Shown: positions 1 through 7,997 of the stretch, piece by piece
Position numbering within the stretch: the stretch's first letter is position 1
Layout of the letters: the number at the start of each line of letters is the position of its first letter
Origin: Tissierella sp. Yu-01
GTDB lineage: Bacteria; Bacillota; Clostridia; Tissierellales; Tissierellaceae
Length of the DNA: 64,000 bases
Direction: 5' to 3'
Assembly: GCF_029537395.1 (NCBI RefSeq)
Contig: NZ_CP120677.1
Coordinates: forward strand, 1,426,001 to 1,490,000
Notes under the pieces: model-generated
The model's database searches: none
What the model saw: only the letters and a program-made list of their open reading frames with translations
What the model was told of the DNA's origin: nothing
Position numbers and translations under genes: made by a program

Positions 1-332
1 GTCAGCTTACTTTTTATAGCATATTGGATACTAATATCCCTAATTTTTGCCTTATGGTTTGCTTCCATGGTAGCTATTGTACCCTCATGGGTCTTTATAG
101 TAGCTTGAAGTTCTTCATTATCTTTATTGGATTTCTTTAGATCACCTATGGTGGTTTCAGCGGTTTCAAGTTTCCCTTTTAGATCATCTCTCTCAGCCTT
201 TAACTTTCCATAGCGAATAACTATATTTTCTTCATTAGTTGTATATATTTTATTTTCCTTCATAGCACCAGTAATAGCAGTAACCTGTTCTTCAGTTAAT
301 CCTTGAGCTTTCAATAATTCTTCAAATGTCAT
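1..332 (-). CDS. Phage scaffold / minor structural protein Gp20-like (partial)
   Basis: The reading frame opens at ATG 332 and runs off the left edge, giving about 110 N-terminal residues. It begins MTFEELLKAQGLTEEQV, followed by a long charged helical stretch rich in Lys, Glu, Asp and Thr with coiled-coil character. This is typical of the Gp20-type scaffold that precedes the major capsid gene in Clostridia phages. Its place after portal and gp7-like genes fits a role in procapsid assembly. A ribosome binding site (AGAGGAGA) lies just upstream. The capsid gene would be next, outside the window. Confidence 0.8.
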   Translation of the reverse strand, partial: MTFEELLKAQGLTEEQVTAITGAMKENKIYTTNEENIVIRYGKLKAERDDLKGKLETAETTIGDLKKSNKDNEELQATIKTHEGTIATMEANHKAKIRDISIQYAIKSKL

Positions 333-434
333 TTTTATCTTCTCCTCTCAAATTTACGGTTTTTACGTGGTTCCCTCACAAATTTGTTTTTTATATTGTT
401 CTTTTACGTCTACAATATAGAAAAAGACATAAAA

Positions 435-458
435 ATAAGACCTTAACCCTGGTCTTAT
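435..458 (-). terminator. Rho-independent terminator before the scaffold gene
   Basis: ATAAGACC and GGTCTTAT form an 8-bp stem with an 8-nt loop. On the minus strand it is followed by a T-rich run. It lies between the 94-residue gene and the scaffold gene and could separate head-gene transcripts. Confidence 0.65.
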
Positions 459-482
459 GGGAGATGTTAGGATCACTTCCTG

Positions 483-767
483 TTAAAAGTCATTAAATCC
501 ACAACGCAATTCTCTATAAAAATCTTTCCTTAATTGTTCATGTAACTCTTCTAAACTTGTGTTGATAGGAATCCCATTCTCACCCATGTTAATTGTTATT
601 GGAGTATGCTTTATGGCTATCGGTTCAACCATAGATTCCAATATAGGTTGTTTAATCTCAGCTTGTATCGGCAAATAACCGCAAGCTACCATTCTTTTAC
701 TATCACAATTATTTTTATGTTTGCATTTCTTACATCTTTCATGTAGTTTACTTATCGCATCCATCAC
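483..767 (-). CDS. Small phage protein with Cys cluster, unknown function
   Basis: This is a 94-residue (or 93 if ATG 764 is used) protein. Its N-terminal third has five cysteines in a CKKC-x5-C-x7-C pattern (RCKKCKHKNNCDSKRMVACGY), which suggests a small metal-binding knuckle. The rest is polar with no further motif. It sits in the head gene cluster between a tiny membrane peptide and the scaffold gene. The start overlaps the stop of the upstream peptide (GTGATG), so translation is probably coupled. Function unknown. Confidence 0.65.
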   Translation of the reverse strand: MMDAISKLHERCKKCKHKNNCDSKRMVACGYLPIQAEIKQPILESMVEPIAIKHTPITINMGENGIPINTSLEELHEQLRKDFYRELRCGFNDF

Positions 768-847
768 TTATCGCCTCTTTTAGTTAACAATGTTAGTATT
801 ACAAAAGTGATGCATATAATTAAAGTTATTTGTACACTTGTTGCCAT
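764..847 (-). CDS. 27-residue phage membrane peptide
   Basis: This is a short frame from ATG 847 with a strong AGGAGGTGGC ribosome binding site. It encodes one hydrophobic segment (VQITLIICITFVILTLLT) with a Lys/Arg/Asp tail. The stop overlaps the start of the next gene. It looks like a single-pass membrane peptide of unknown role, and its place in the head cluster is unusual for a holin. Confidence 0.6.
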   Translation of the reverse strand: MATSVQITLIICITFVILTLLTKRGDK

Positions 848-858
848 AAAGCCACCTC

Positions 859-1095
859 CTAACAATTATTTCTGCAATAATAGATATTCAATCCTTTATT
901 CAGTAAAATTAATTTATTAGGCATTATCTTTTTTACTGGAATATAAGATTTCTTCTCTGGAACTTTTACTGTTTCTAATACCTCACAGAACTCTTTAAGT
1001 GGAGTTATAAATGTATCCCAAGCTTCAACAATAGCTTCTGCTAATTCTATAAATGCTTCACCGATATCAATACATATTTTATAGATATCGTTCAC
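859..1095 (-). CDS. Hypothetical phage head-cluster protein (78 aa)
   Basis: It starts at GTG 1095 behind GGAGGGAGAATA. The N-terminal half is an acidic amphipathic helix (EAFIELAEAIVEAWDTFITPLKEF). The C-terminal part is basic and ends CRNNC. No family is recognised. It is cotranscribed with the head genes, between the gp7-like gene and the small membrane peptide. Confidence 0.6.
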   Translation of the reverse strand: MNDIYKICIDIGEAFIELAEAIVEAWDTFITPLKEFCEVLETVKVPEKKSYIPVKKIMPNKLILLNKGLNIYYCRNNC

Positions 1096-1127
1096 TATTC
1101 TCCCTCCTTAAATTTGAACATAATAAA

Positions 1128-1157
1128 AGCACTCACCAATTTTATTTAGTAAGTGCT
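1128..1157 (-). terminator. Hairpin terminator overlapping the gp7-like gene end
   Basis: AGCACT and AGTGCT arms pair across the stop codon of the gp7-like gene and are followed on the minus strand by TTTTATTATG. The T-run is weak, so it is probably partial and may lower expression of the downstream head genes. Confidence 0.5.
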
Positions 1158-2191
1158 CGCTTATCTATATATCTTTTTCTCCATTCTTCATAATTTATAT
1201 CTGCTGGTACTAAATATGTCTTCCCAGTTATAGGATCTCTTGCCCTTCTCTTTACCTTAGCCAATTCTTCTTTGCTTACATATGCTCTAGTAGCAGATCT
1301 GCAATTAGGATGCATTGGTGGAAGATTTTCACCTGGCACTGCCTTTGATACTTCAAATACTTCTCTATCTAACCCTTGACATACCTTAGATGTTCTCATA
1401 TCTAATGTAGCAACAAAAATATATTTTTCTATACCACACTCTTTGTAGCTTTCATTTTCTGCAGCATTAGCAATATAAGTAGTTTCTGTTCTTAATAACC
1501 TAGTAGCTACATATTTTCCTGTATTAGTTAATTCTCTAAGTTCTCTAGTCATTTTATCAATGCTTTTGCCAGTCGTAACTCCATCTAATATTATATTTGT
1601 AACCTGTTCAGCTAATACGTCCGTATTTTCCCATATTCTTTCGGAGAAATGTTTACCACTCCAAGGCTTTTTTAGTATTTCATTAATTACTTTGTCTGGT
1701 ATTACATTAAAGCTAAAACCTAATCCTATTCCTTTTTGGATATCAAATATACTCTTGTAGTAGGCTTGATTGATAGTATTGATATACTGAGTTGTATTAA
1801 TCTGTATTTCTAGGTCAGCTAACTTCTTATATTCAAGTTTTATACTTTCTTTCAAAGCCTCTAATCTTGTGATTCTAGATTTATATGATAATGAATTTAT
1901 CCTAGCGCTCATCCAATTACGTATCTTCTGATTCTTTATTTTAGAATATATGTTTTTAAACAAATCTAAAATAAAATTAGGTATCTTTTGATTTAAATAT
2001 TTTCTGGCTTTTTCCGGAGTTAATTTATTATCCTTAGTAAACTTATTGAAAATATTTTGTATCTCCTTATTTATGTTCTCCAAGGATTTTTCGTATGCAT
2101 CCAATATACTTTCGATAGCATCATCAGTTTCATTATGATACTCCATCATTCTCTCTTTAGAACGATTGGACCAGTAGGTATTACTCTTCAT
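1142..2191 (-). CDS. Phage head morphogenesis protein, SPP1 gp7 family
   Basis: Minor head protein of about 349 residues that acts with portal and scaffold in procapsid assembly. The C-terminal third carries the family signature: RTETTYIANAAENESYKECG, then the motif around TLDMRTSKVCQGLD, then PPMHPNCRSATRAY with conserved His and Cys. The N-terminal half is helical and lysine-rich. The gene overlaps the portal gene end, which is the usual order in SPP1-type modules. ATG 2191 was chosen because GAGG stands 8 bp before it. The ATG at 2200 would leave no spacing. Confidence 0.92.
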   Translation of the reverse strand: MKSNTYWSNRSKERMMEYHNETDDAIESILDAYEKSLENINKEIQNIFNKFTKDNKLTPEKARKYLNQKIPNFILDLFKNIYSKIKNQKIRNWMSARINSLSYKSRITRLEALKESIKLEYKKLADLEIQINTTQYINTINQAYYKSIFDIQKGIGLGFSFNVIPDKVINEILKKPWSGKHFSERIWENTDVLAEQVTNIILDGVTTGKSIDKMTRELRELTNTGKYVATRLLRTETTYIANAAENESYKECGIEKYIFVATLDMRTSKVCQGLDREVFEVSKAVPGENLPPMHPNCRSATRAYVSKEELAKVKRRARDPITGKTYLVPADINYEEWRKRYIDKRALTK

Positions 2192-3620
2192 CTGCCCCAT
2201 CCTCTATGTTTGAAAACCTATCACTACCAAATAATTTAGCACGTTCCCTATCTTTTTCTTTCTTTTCAGCCTTTACTCTTGTTAATTCTTCTTCTACATT
2301 CGTAACAAACGGATGTTGAGCTAATAAAGTTTCTAGGGATAATAAATCTTGTGAAGCCATTACATTATTAACTGCTGAATCTTCATTAATAGCTATATCT
2401 CTATTAAAAACTATAGTAATCTCTTTATCTAATACAGATTGTTTAGTTATTTCAAGGTATATGTTAACAAACCTTAGTAACTCCTCAAATCCCCATTTGA
2501 ACCAACCTTCTAAGGCATTACACTTAAGATCTAATCCACTATAAATAAACTTTAAAGCTATTCCAGATGGACTATTCCCTATCTTGTCACTATTCTTATC
2601 CACACCTTGACCAAAGTCAAATATATCTTTTCTTAGGGTATTATAGTGTTCTTTAGCTGCTTCTATATTAATATTATTCTCTATCTTATCCACTCCTGCA
2701 TCTTCATCAGCATCTATTAAAATGCCATAGTAATAAGATAAATCTCTTACAAATTGGCTTAAGTCCTCTCCTCCATAACCTTTTAAAATATATACTATAT
2801 TCTTTATTTCTTCTAATAGGTTACCTACATCAGATCTGGTTAAATCATAGTTATCAATCAATGTTTTTACAAATTGTAAATCTGGAAATTCATAGTCATT
2901 ATTCTTAAAATAAATAAATGGTATTCTTCCCCAACTAGAAGGAGTACCATTTATCTTGAAGTGACCATCATATGAATTGTTTTCATCTAAATACATTTCA
3001 GAATCTAGGATAACTTCACCATCTTGCATAACATAATAAACTACATTCTCATGGGTCCAATATTCTATCTTTGTGATGTATTTCTTTTCTTTACCTTCGT
3101 AAACTTCTACATCATAATACCTAATAAGAGCTTGAAGTTCCTCATGATCATTATCAGTCCATATTGCTATAATTTGTTCTGAAGGTATCTTTATCATTTT
3201 AAAATGTCCTTCTGAATTTATATACACATGTAACCAGGCTATACCTTTATTAGATGCCTCAATCCCCAATTGAGATAGCCTCTTTTGAAACCTATTACCT
3301 AATACATCCTCAACTACTTTTATATAGTTCTCATCATCACAGGTAAGGGTATATGGCTTTAATAATAGATAATTTACCTTATCATCAACCAAGGTCTTCA
3401 TATAACCATGGGCTAATCTATTATTAGCTTTCGTTTCATCTTCTACAGGTCTTTCATTCTCATATCTGTACATCTTACGATTGAGAATGTCATTTTCTAC
3501 TTTGTAATAGTTTTCACCTTTAATCATTAGTTTACGTTCTTTAGATGCCTCAAATTCATCAATGTATATTTTTATTAGTTCTTCTGTTGTTAGCATGTTA
3601 ATGCTATTGTTAAATTTCAT
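2181..3620 (-). CDS. Phage portal protein, SPP1 Gp6-like
   Basis: This 479-residue protein would form the dodecameric portal through which DNA enters the capsid. Length and sequence fit the SPP1 Gp6-like family: an N-terminal region with RLAHGYMKTLVDDKVNYLL, a central beta-rich part with GRIPFIYFKNN, and a helical segment near 300-380 with NIEAAKEHYNTLRKDIF and SGIALKF. The acidic tail is typical. The start is ATG 3620 behind AGAGGTGAAATA. It lies between the terminase and head genes but is separated from the terminase by an inverted small gene. Confidence 0.93.
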   Translation of the reverse strand: MKFNNSINMLTTEELIKIYIDEFEASKERKLMIKGENYYKVENDILNRKMYRYENERPVEDETKANNRLAHGYMKTLVDDKVNYLLLKPYTLTCDDENYIKVVEDVLGNRFQKRLSQLGIEASNKGIAWLHVYINSEGHFKMIKIPSEQIIAIWTDNDHEELQALIRYYDVEVYEGKEKKYITKIEYWTHENVVYYVMQDGEVILDSEMYLDENNSYDGHFKINGTPSSWGRIPFIYFKNNDYEFPDLQFVKTLIDNYDLTRSDVGNLLEEIKNIVYILKGYGGEDLSQFVRDLSYYYGILIDADEDAGVDKIENNINIEAAKEHYNTLRKDIFDFGQGVDKNSDKIGNSPSGIALKFIYSGLDLKCNALEGWFKWGFEELLRFVNIYLEITKQSVLDKEITIVFNRDIAINEDSAVNNVMASQDLLSLETLLAQHPFVTNVEEELTRVKAEKKEKDRERAKLFGSDRFSNIEDGADEE

Positions 3621-3676
3621 TATTTCACCTCTATTTTTCTAAATTGTGCACAATGTTAATTTATGGTATTGTAAAT

Positions 3677-3949
3677 TTAGAGCCTACCAAATCAATTTAT
3701 GAGGTGATACGAATAGCTAGAAAAAGAATTTCTGTAACCCACGAAACAGATACTGGTAGAAATACTAAATTCAAAGATAATTACAACGGTAATACAATGA
3801 CTAGAAATCAATTTGTAAATCAAATCAAAGCAGGAAATTATGATAATTATCATGTTAGAAACATCAATGGTGTAGATACCCCTGTTTCTAATCCTGATAA
3901 GAGTACTAACAATAACTTAGACTAACAACTAACTATCGGTAGGCTCTAA
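3677..3949. repeat. 12-bp inverted repeat flanking a reversed moron gene
   Basis: TTAGAGCCTACC at 3677-3688 is repeated in exact inverse at 3938-3949. On each side the 12-mer is read in the same frame as codons for Leu-Glu-Pro-Thr. On the right it is the end of the 44-residue minus-strand gene, and on the left it is on the plus strand ahead of the DUF3892-like gene. The left copy therefore looks like the tail of a related small gene that came in reversed with the moron. Confidence 0.75.
3713..3925 (+). CDS. DUF3892-like phage moron, start codon apparently ATA
   Basis: The conserved part reads ARKRISVTHETDTGRNTKF, then MTRNQFVNQIKAGNY, then YHVRNINGVDTPVSNPD with an Asn-rich tail, resembling small DUF3892-type proteins of unknown function. 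It is the only plus-strand gene inside the packaging module. A good Shine-Dalgarno (AGGTGAT, 3702-3708) stands 4 nt before an ATA codon at 3713, where ATG would be expected, so the start may have been lost by one base change. The open frame extends back to 3644, but that part reads the inverted repeat and is unlikely to be native. It may be silent or poorly translated. Confidence 0.55.
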   Translation: MARKRISVTHETDTGRNTKFKDNYNGNTMTRNQFVNQIKAGNYDNYHVRNINGVDTPVSNPDKSTNNNLD

Positions 3950-4063
3950 TATCACCTTGTAACCTTCGTGTTCTATTATTTCCTTATCTGAGACTATTGC
4001 TAAGACCCCACCTTCTGAATCTGTAATTATAATACTTTCATAATTTTCAACACCTATTTTCAT
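3929..4063 (-). CDS. 44-residue phage protein after terminase
   Basis: ATG 4063 follows AGAGGTGAAAATT. The product is a small acidic protein starting MKIGVENYESIIITDSEGG and ending YKVILEPTDS. It lies directly after the large terminase gene in the same direction. No function is known. Its C-terminal codons are mirrored on the other side of the DUF3892-like gene. Confidence 0.65.
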   Translation of the reverse strand: MKIGVENYESIIITDSEGGVLAIVSDKEIIEHEGYKVILEPTDS

Positions 4064-4077
4064 AATTTTCACCTCTT

Positions 4078-5361
4078 TTACTTAAGAAATTGAATTCCAT
4101 TTCCTTTTGCTAATATTGTATAGCAGAAATATCTTACAGCATCCATGCAATGGTCATGCTGCTTGATTGGTTTATCTTCACCTTTTTCAGATGCTTTAAC
4201 ATCCCATATATATGAGTTAAACTCCAATATAGTATTTTTACATTCTTTTGCAAATGCAATTTTCCCTTGGTTTAGCAAAGTAGCAACAAATCTTATTCCA
4301 TCTAGTACATCATTTTTAGCTTTCTTTATCTTGTATCCTCTTTTCTTGAGTTCAGCTATAAATGATGCTGCGCTAGGGTCAATAATTATAGATTTTGGTT
4401 TTATATCCCCTAAGAATTCTTTTAAATCATCTGCATACTCTGTATCTGTCTTTTGACTAGTTTCATCACGACCAGAATAATAATATTCTTTAATACAAAC
4501 CCATTGACCTTGTGCATTCTTACACCATAAAAGAAATACAGTAGCATTCTGTGTACCATAGTCTATACTGACATAGTAAGTATCTGTTATTAAACCCTTT
4601 AATTCATTTACAATATGTTTTACAGAATCAAACATATCATATATAACGCCCTCAGCTACCACCCAAAGACCTAAGATATACCTTTGATAGAATACTCCTG
4701 AATACATTGAACGATATCGTTCTTTAATCTTCTCAGACAAACTGAGATTATCATCCATGGTGAAATGTAAGTGTAATAGATTCTTTTCTATGAGTTTATC
4801 TATCCAATTAACTTTAAACCAATGGTAAGGTCCATCAGGGTTGCAGTTAAACCAAAACTTAGAACCATCAACAGAACAACGTCCAGTTGCCTGGTTAACA
4901 AATGATTCAGGCATTAATGCAACTTCATCAAAGAATACTCCAGCTAATGTGATACCTTGTATAAGGTCCTGTGACCTCTCATCTTTACCACCAAAAATAT
5001 AAAAATAGTTAACAGTTTCTCCTCTGCTAACTATTACTAGATTATCTGCTCTGTGATCTTTTACTTTATAGCCTCTCGACTTAAGCATTAATTTAAGCCA
5101 GAATAAAACATTCCTTCTAAAGGATCCTATTGTTTTTCCGCACATACCAAAATTTTGTTGATCAAATGTCTCCATTGCCCACATAACGAATGATAATGAC
5201 ATGGATAAAGTCTTTCCGGAACGAATAGCTCCATCTGCTATAATTCCATCTTTATCGGATACTGGTGATTCAGGTAACCACCAAGTGAGAACTTTTAACT
5301 GTTTCTTTGAAAAAGGTTTGAATTTGAATACTGCTTTTTTAATCTTCTTCAGTATCTTCAT
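4078..5361 (-). CDS. Phage terminase large subunit, PBSX family
   Basis: This is the packaging motor of about 427 residues. The ATPase part has a Walker A-type loop GAIRSGKTLS near residue 45 and a Walker B-like stretch AGVFFDEVAL near 145. The C-terminal RNase H-fold nuclease shows SIDYGTQNAT, IIDPSAASF and DHCMDAVRYF, where the acidic residues would bind metal. Family length is normal. ATG 5361 is preferred, with GAGG upstream, and GTG 5376 is also possible. It overlaps the small subunit end by 23 bp. Confidence 0.95.
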   Translation of the reverse strand: MKILKKIKKAVFKFKPFSKKQLKVLTWWLPESPVSDKDGIIADGAIRSGKTLSMSLSFVMWAMETFDQQNFGMCGKTIGSFRRNVLFWLKLMLKSRGYKVKDHRADNLVIVSRGETVNYFYIFGGKDERSQDLIQGITLAGVFFDEVALMPESFVNQATGRCSVDGSKFWFNCNPDGPYHWFKVNWIDKLIEKNLLHLHFTMDDNLSLSEKIKERYRSMYSGVFYQRYILGLWVVAEGVIYDMFDSVKHIVNELKGLITDTYYVSIDYGTQNATVFLLWCKNAQGQWVCIKEYYYSGRDETSQKTDTEYADDLKEFLGDIKPKSIIIDPSAASFIAELKKRGYKIKKAKNDVLDGIRFVATLLNQGKIAFAKECKNTILEFNSYIWDVKASEKGEDKPIKQHDHCMDAVRYFCYTILAKGNGIQFLK

Positions 5362-6070
5362 CTTCCCAAACCTCACTAACTTGTCCTTTTAATGCATCTA
5401 AGAATCCATCATCTTCATGCTCCTCATCCTCTTCATTAGCTTTTAATTTCTCAATCTCTAGTTTTTCTTTCTTAAGCTGCAGCTCTATATCTGATTTGTA
5501 CTTTTGGAATTCAAACTTCTCTTTATCAAGTTGCAGTTTCTCTGTATCAGTTAACATGGATGATTTTAAGTCAATCAACCTTCTTAGTTGGTCCATGCAT
5601 TCATTAATGCCTTTAATCCTATCTTCCTCGGATATATCCTTCTCTACTTTTATTCCAAACATATTGTAGAAGAATGTTTTTTCTCTTCCTAGCAACCTAG
5701 CTATTTTAAGTCTAAGTATTTTTATTTCTTCGTCTATGTTTACAGTAGGCTGGATCATATTAAATAATATCTGCTCTTCTGCGCTAAGCATATCAGCATA
5801 TATCGACTGATAGGCCCCATGCTTTATTGCATTGAGATTACCAGGTGGGGCTCCTCCATCATTGCCTACTGCATTCTTATTATTTAAGGGTGCACCCCTT
5901 TTCTTTTTGGGTGCACCCTTTTTTGATTTCTCTTTTTTCTCCTCAGACCATTTATATCTTTTTATCCAGGACTTAAGAGTATTTATTGAAATATCGTATT
6001 TATCGCAAATATTTTTATATTTCATCCCATTTAAATAATCCTGTTTCGCTTTTATCCTGATTTCATCCAA
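5339..6070 (-). CDS. Phage terminase small subunit, PBSX family
   Basis: DNA-recognition subunit of 243 residues. The N-terminus holds a helix-turn-helix (YLNGMKYKNICDKYDISINTLKSWIKRYKW), followed by a Lys/Ala/Pro linker and the family signature GAPPGNLNAIKHGAYQSIY. The C-terminal half is a long coiled coil that would drive oligomerisation. The start is TTG 6070 behind AGGTGGTGATCA. It is the first gene of the leftward packaging-head operon. Confidence 0.93.
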   Translation of the reverse strand: MDEIRIKAKQDYLNGMKYKNICDKYDISINTLKSWIKRYKWSEEKKEKSKKGAPKKKRGAPLNNKNAVGNDGGAPPGNLNAIKHGAYQSIYADMLSAEEQILFNMIQPTVNIDEEIKILRLKIARLLGREKTFFYNMFGIKVEKDISEEDRIKGINECMDQLRRLIDLKSSMLTDTEKLQLDKEKFEFQKYKSDIELQLKKEKLEIEKLKANEEDEEHEDDGFLDALKGQVSEVWEDEDTEED

Positions 6071-6132
6071 TGATCACCACCTACTTATTTGAGTTGTTTT
6101 GTATATGTAGTTTTTTGCATGAAAAAAGAGTC

Positions 6133-6768
6133 TCAATTTGTAGCAGACCCTTCTTTAGATTTTTTAATTTTTTTACTTTCTACGTCATAAATCATTTCAA
6201 TTCTAGTAATGTTTAAAATGTTAATTAGAACACATTTTGTATTATCATCATCATTGATTTTTAGTTCTGTGCCATCATAGGAATAGCATGAATACTCAGA
6301 TAAAAGTATATATCTATGATTATCTTCAGTTACGTCCTCATAATTGGTTAATTTGCCTAAATATATGATTTGTTCATCATCTAAATAAACATATAGCCAC
6401 ATTCCCAATTTTGAATCTACGATATCACTTAATAAATCTTTTTTTGCTGTTTTATATAAATTAAATTTAAAAGCAATATCTCTTAACCAACCTTCTTCTA
6501 TTGTCTTGATAATAATAATTGATATAAATACAGCCATAGATACTGCTACTAACGGAAACCATTTGTTTTCCTGAGATACAAATATTCCAAGAATACTATT
6601 TATACCGTAACTAATTATTATACTATTAAATAGCACATGTTTATAATCATTGGCTTTATTACCTATTTGATATAATATTATTGAATAAAATATATAACCC
6701 GGTGCTATATGATTTAGTATTGATGGAATAATAATAATTAATTTTTCTAAATTGTCAGCTTCTATCAT
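6133..6768 (-). CDS. Phage-borne membrane protein, DUF6338-like
   Basis: 211 residues with three predicted membrane segments (about residues 8-32, 46-63 and 70-87) and a soluble C-terminal domain that begins GMWLYVYLDDEQIIYLGKLTNYE. The build resembles DUF6338-type proteins, whose function is not known. The ATG overlaps the stop of the upstream 40-residue gene (ATGA), so the two are translationally coupled. Located between terminase and the late regulator, this is a typical site for lysogenic conversion or superinfection immunity genes. That role is an inference. Confidence 0.6.
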   Translation of the reverse strand: MIEADNLEKLIIIIPSILNHIAPGYIFYSIILYQIGNKANDYKHVLFNSIIISYGINSILGIFVSQENKWFPLVAVSMAVFISIIIIKTIEEGWLRDIAFKFNLYKTAKKDLLSDIVDSKLGMWLYVYLDDEQIIYLGKLTNYEDVTEDNHRYILLSEYSCYSYDGTELKINDDDNTKCVLINILNITRIEMIYDVESKKIKKSKEGSATN

Positions 6769-6887
6769 TTTTTAGTTGGTTGTGGTGGCGGAGCTGCTGG
6801 TTTAGGTATTGATGTTGGTGAGACAGATTTACTCCCTTTTTCTATGTAATCTCCTTTACCACTTTTATTTATATTTGATTTAGACAT
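6765..6887 (-). CDS. 40-residue Lys/Pro-rich partner peptide
   Basis: ATG 6887 follows a GGGGGAATTAATAA region. The product is hydrophilic, basic, Ser/Lys-rich, and ends in a proline tract (PKPAAPPPQPTKK). It is coupled by an ATGA overlap to the membrane protein gene. The pairing suggests the two act together. No function is recognised. Confidence 0.6.
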   Translation of the reverse strand: MSKSNINKSGKGDYIEKGSKSVSPTSIPKPAAPPPQPTKK

Positions 6888-7013
6888 TTATTAATTCCCC
6901 CTTTCTTATATACTTATTCCGCGAAAAAGTAGAAAATCCTCCTTTTTTGATGAAATAATTTAGTTACTTTTGGTACTTCATTTAAACATATATCTTATAT
7001 CATATTCTAACTT

Positions 7014-7511
7014 CTATATAATAATTCTTACTTTTTCTGTGTTTTCATTTTGAATTTCTTCTAAGACATTTATATATATCTTACTAAATATTATTTTCTT
7101 ACAATAGTTGCGATTAATCAAATCTTCACTGAGTAATAAAACTACTGTTAAAAATATGAATATTTCAATAAAACTTTTTATTGTCATACTTATAATGTCT
7201 TCACTTAGAACATTCCCAAAAACAAATATAGCAATGGTTATCATACTAGAAAATAATATATTTGAAAATATAGAATCATAGTTACGCTTTTCCATTCTCT
7301 CTATATCTAGTTCCAATCTCATTATTTCTCTTGATATGTAATTATGATCACCCTTAGTAATTCTTTCTATATTTTTCTTGATATATTCTTTTTTTATTTG
7401 ACATATTAAGTACTCAAAACTTTCTTCATCAGTAATATTAGCTAATCTAAATTTAATTTTAATTGTTTTTCTAAATAACTTTAAATTTTTCTTCTTAAAT
7501 TTCTGAATCAA
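7014..7511 (-). CDS. Membrane protein with two transmembrane helices
   Basis: 165 residues. The N-terminal 85 residues are strongly basic and helical. Two hydrophobic segments follow (about 87-107 and 115-133: NILFSSMITIAIFVFGNVL and IEIFIFLTVVLLLSEDL) and then a short basic tail. The start is TTG 7511 behind AAAGGA. The base composition is more AT-rich than the terminase genes. Its place next to the DUF6338-like pair suggests more moron cargo. Family not recognised. Confidence 0.5.
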   Translation of the reverse strand: MIQKFKKKNLKLFRKTIKIKFRLANITDEESFEYLICQIKKEYIKKNIERITKGDHNYISREIMRLELDIERMEKRNYDSIFSNILFSSMITIAIFVFGNVLSEDIISMTIKSFIEIFIFLTVVLLLSEDLINRNYCKKIIFSKIYINVLEEIQNENTEKVRIII

Positions 7512-7581
7512 GTAAAAAATCCTTTCTAGTTCTTTTTACTTAATATATCGTATTTTTGTTATATCTTTTAACAATAAAAAA

Positions 7582-7791
7582 TTATTTTATCTGCCTCATT
7601 CTTCTTCCTTCTCTAACATAAACACTATTGTCCATACATTCCTTCAAACTATCGTATTTATCTGGCTCGCTTATTTCTTTATGTCCAAAGGGGCAAGCTA
7701 TATACCGCCCCTGTTTCTCCATTCTTCTTATATCTTCAGTTGGAATAGCAAACACTACTCTACATTTATTACACCGATAAGCTTTATACAT
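7582..7791 (-). CDS. Small zinc-ribbon-like phage protein
   Basis: 69 residues with YRCNKC at 5-10 and ACPFGH at 32-37, a CxxC...CxxxH arrangement able to bind zinc. The C-terminus is basic (SVYVREGRRMRQIK). Such proteins are common near the late gene switch of Clostridia phages, but their role is unknown. The start is ATG 7791 with GAAAGAAGGTGACAAGTT upstream. Confidence 0.65.
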   Translation of the reverse strand: MYKAYRCNKCRVVFAIPTEDIRRMEKQGRYIACPFGHKEISEPDKYDSLKECMDNSVYVREGRRMRQIK

Positions 7792-7843
7792 AACTTGTCA
7801 CCTTCTTTCATAAATTTTATAAGGAGGGTAGAAATTAACATAA

Positions 7844-7877
7844 AAAAACCTACTAGGGGGAATCATAGTAGGTTTTT
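7844..7877. terminator. Bidirectional terminator between late regulator and zinc-ribbon gene
   Basis: AAAAACCTACTA and TAGTAGGTTTTT form a 12-bp stem with a 10-nt loop. A-rich and T-rich ends make it usable from both strands. It would end the early leftward transcript after the late regulator gene. Confidence 0.75.
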
Positions 7878-7961
7878 GATGTAAATATTCTTGCTCTATT
7901 CAGTTGTTTGTTTTGAGACACAAACCACTAATATCATATTATCATATTGAAAGTTGGAAAA

Positions 7962-7990
7962 CTGTCCCAAAACTGCCCCATTTCTGCCCC
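7962..7990. repeat. Three CTG(C/T)CCC iterons spaced 11 bp
   Basis: CTGTCCC at 7962, CTGCCCC at 7973 and CTGCCCC at 7984 are exactly 11 bp apart, one helical turn, and lie just after the stop of the late regulator gene. They would present the same face of DNA to a protein. They could be a regulator or packaging site, or the remains of a longer coding end. See findings. Confidence 0.5.
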
Positions 7991-7997
7991 AAATCTG

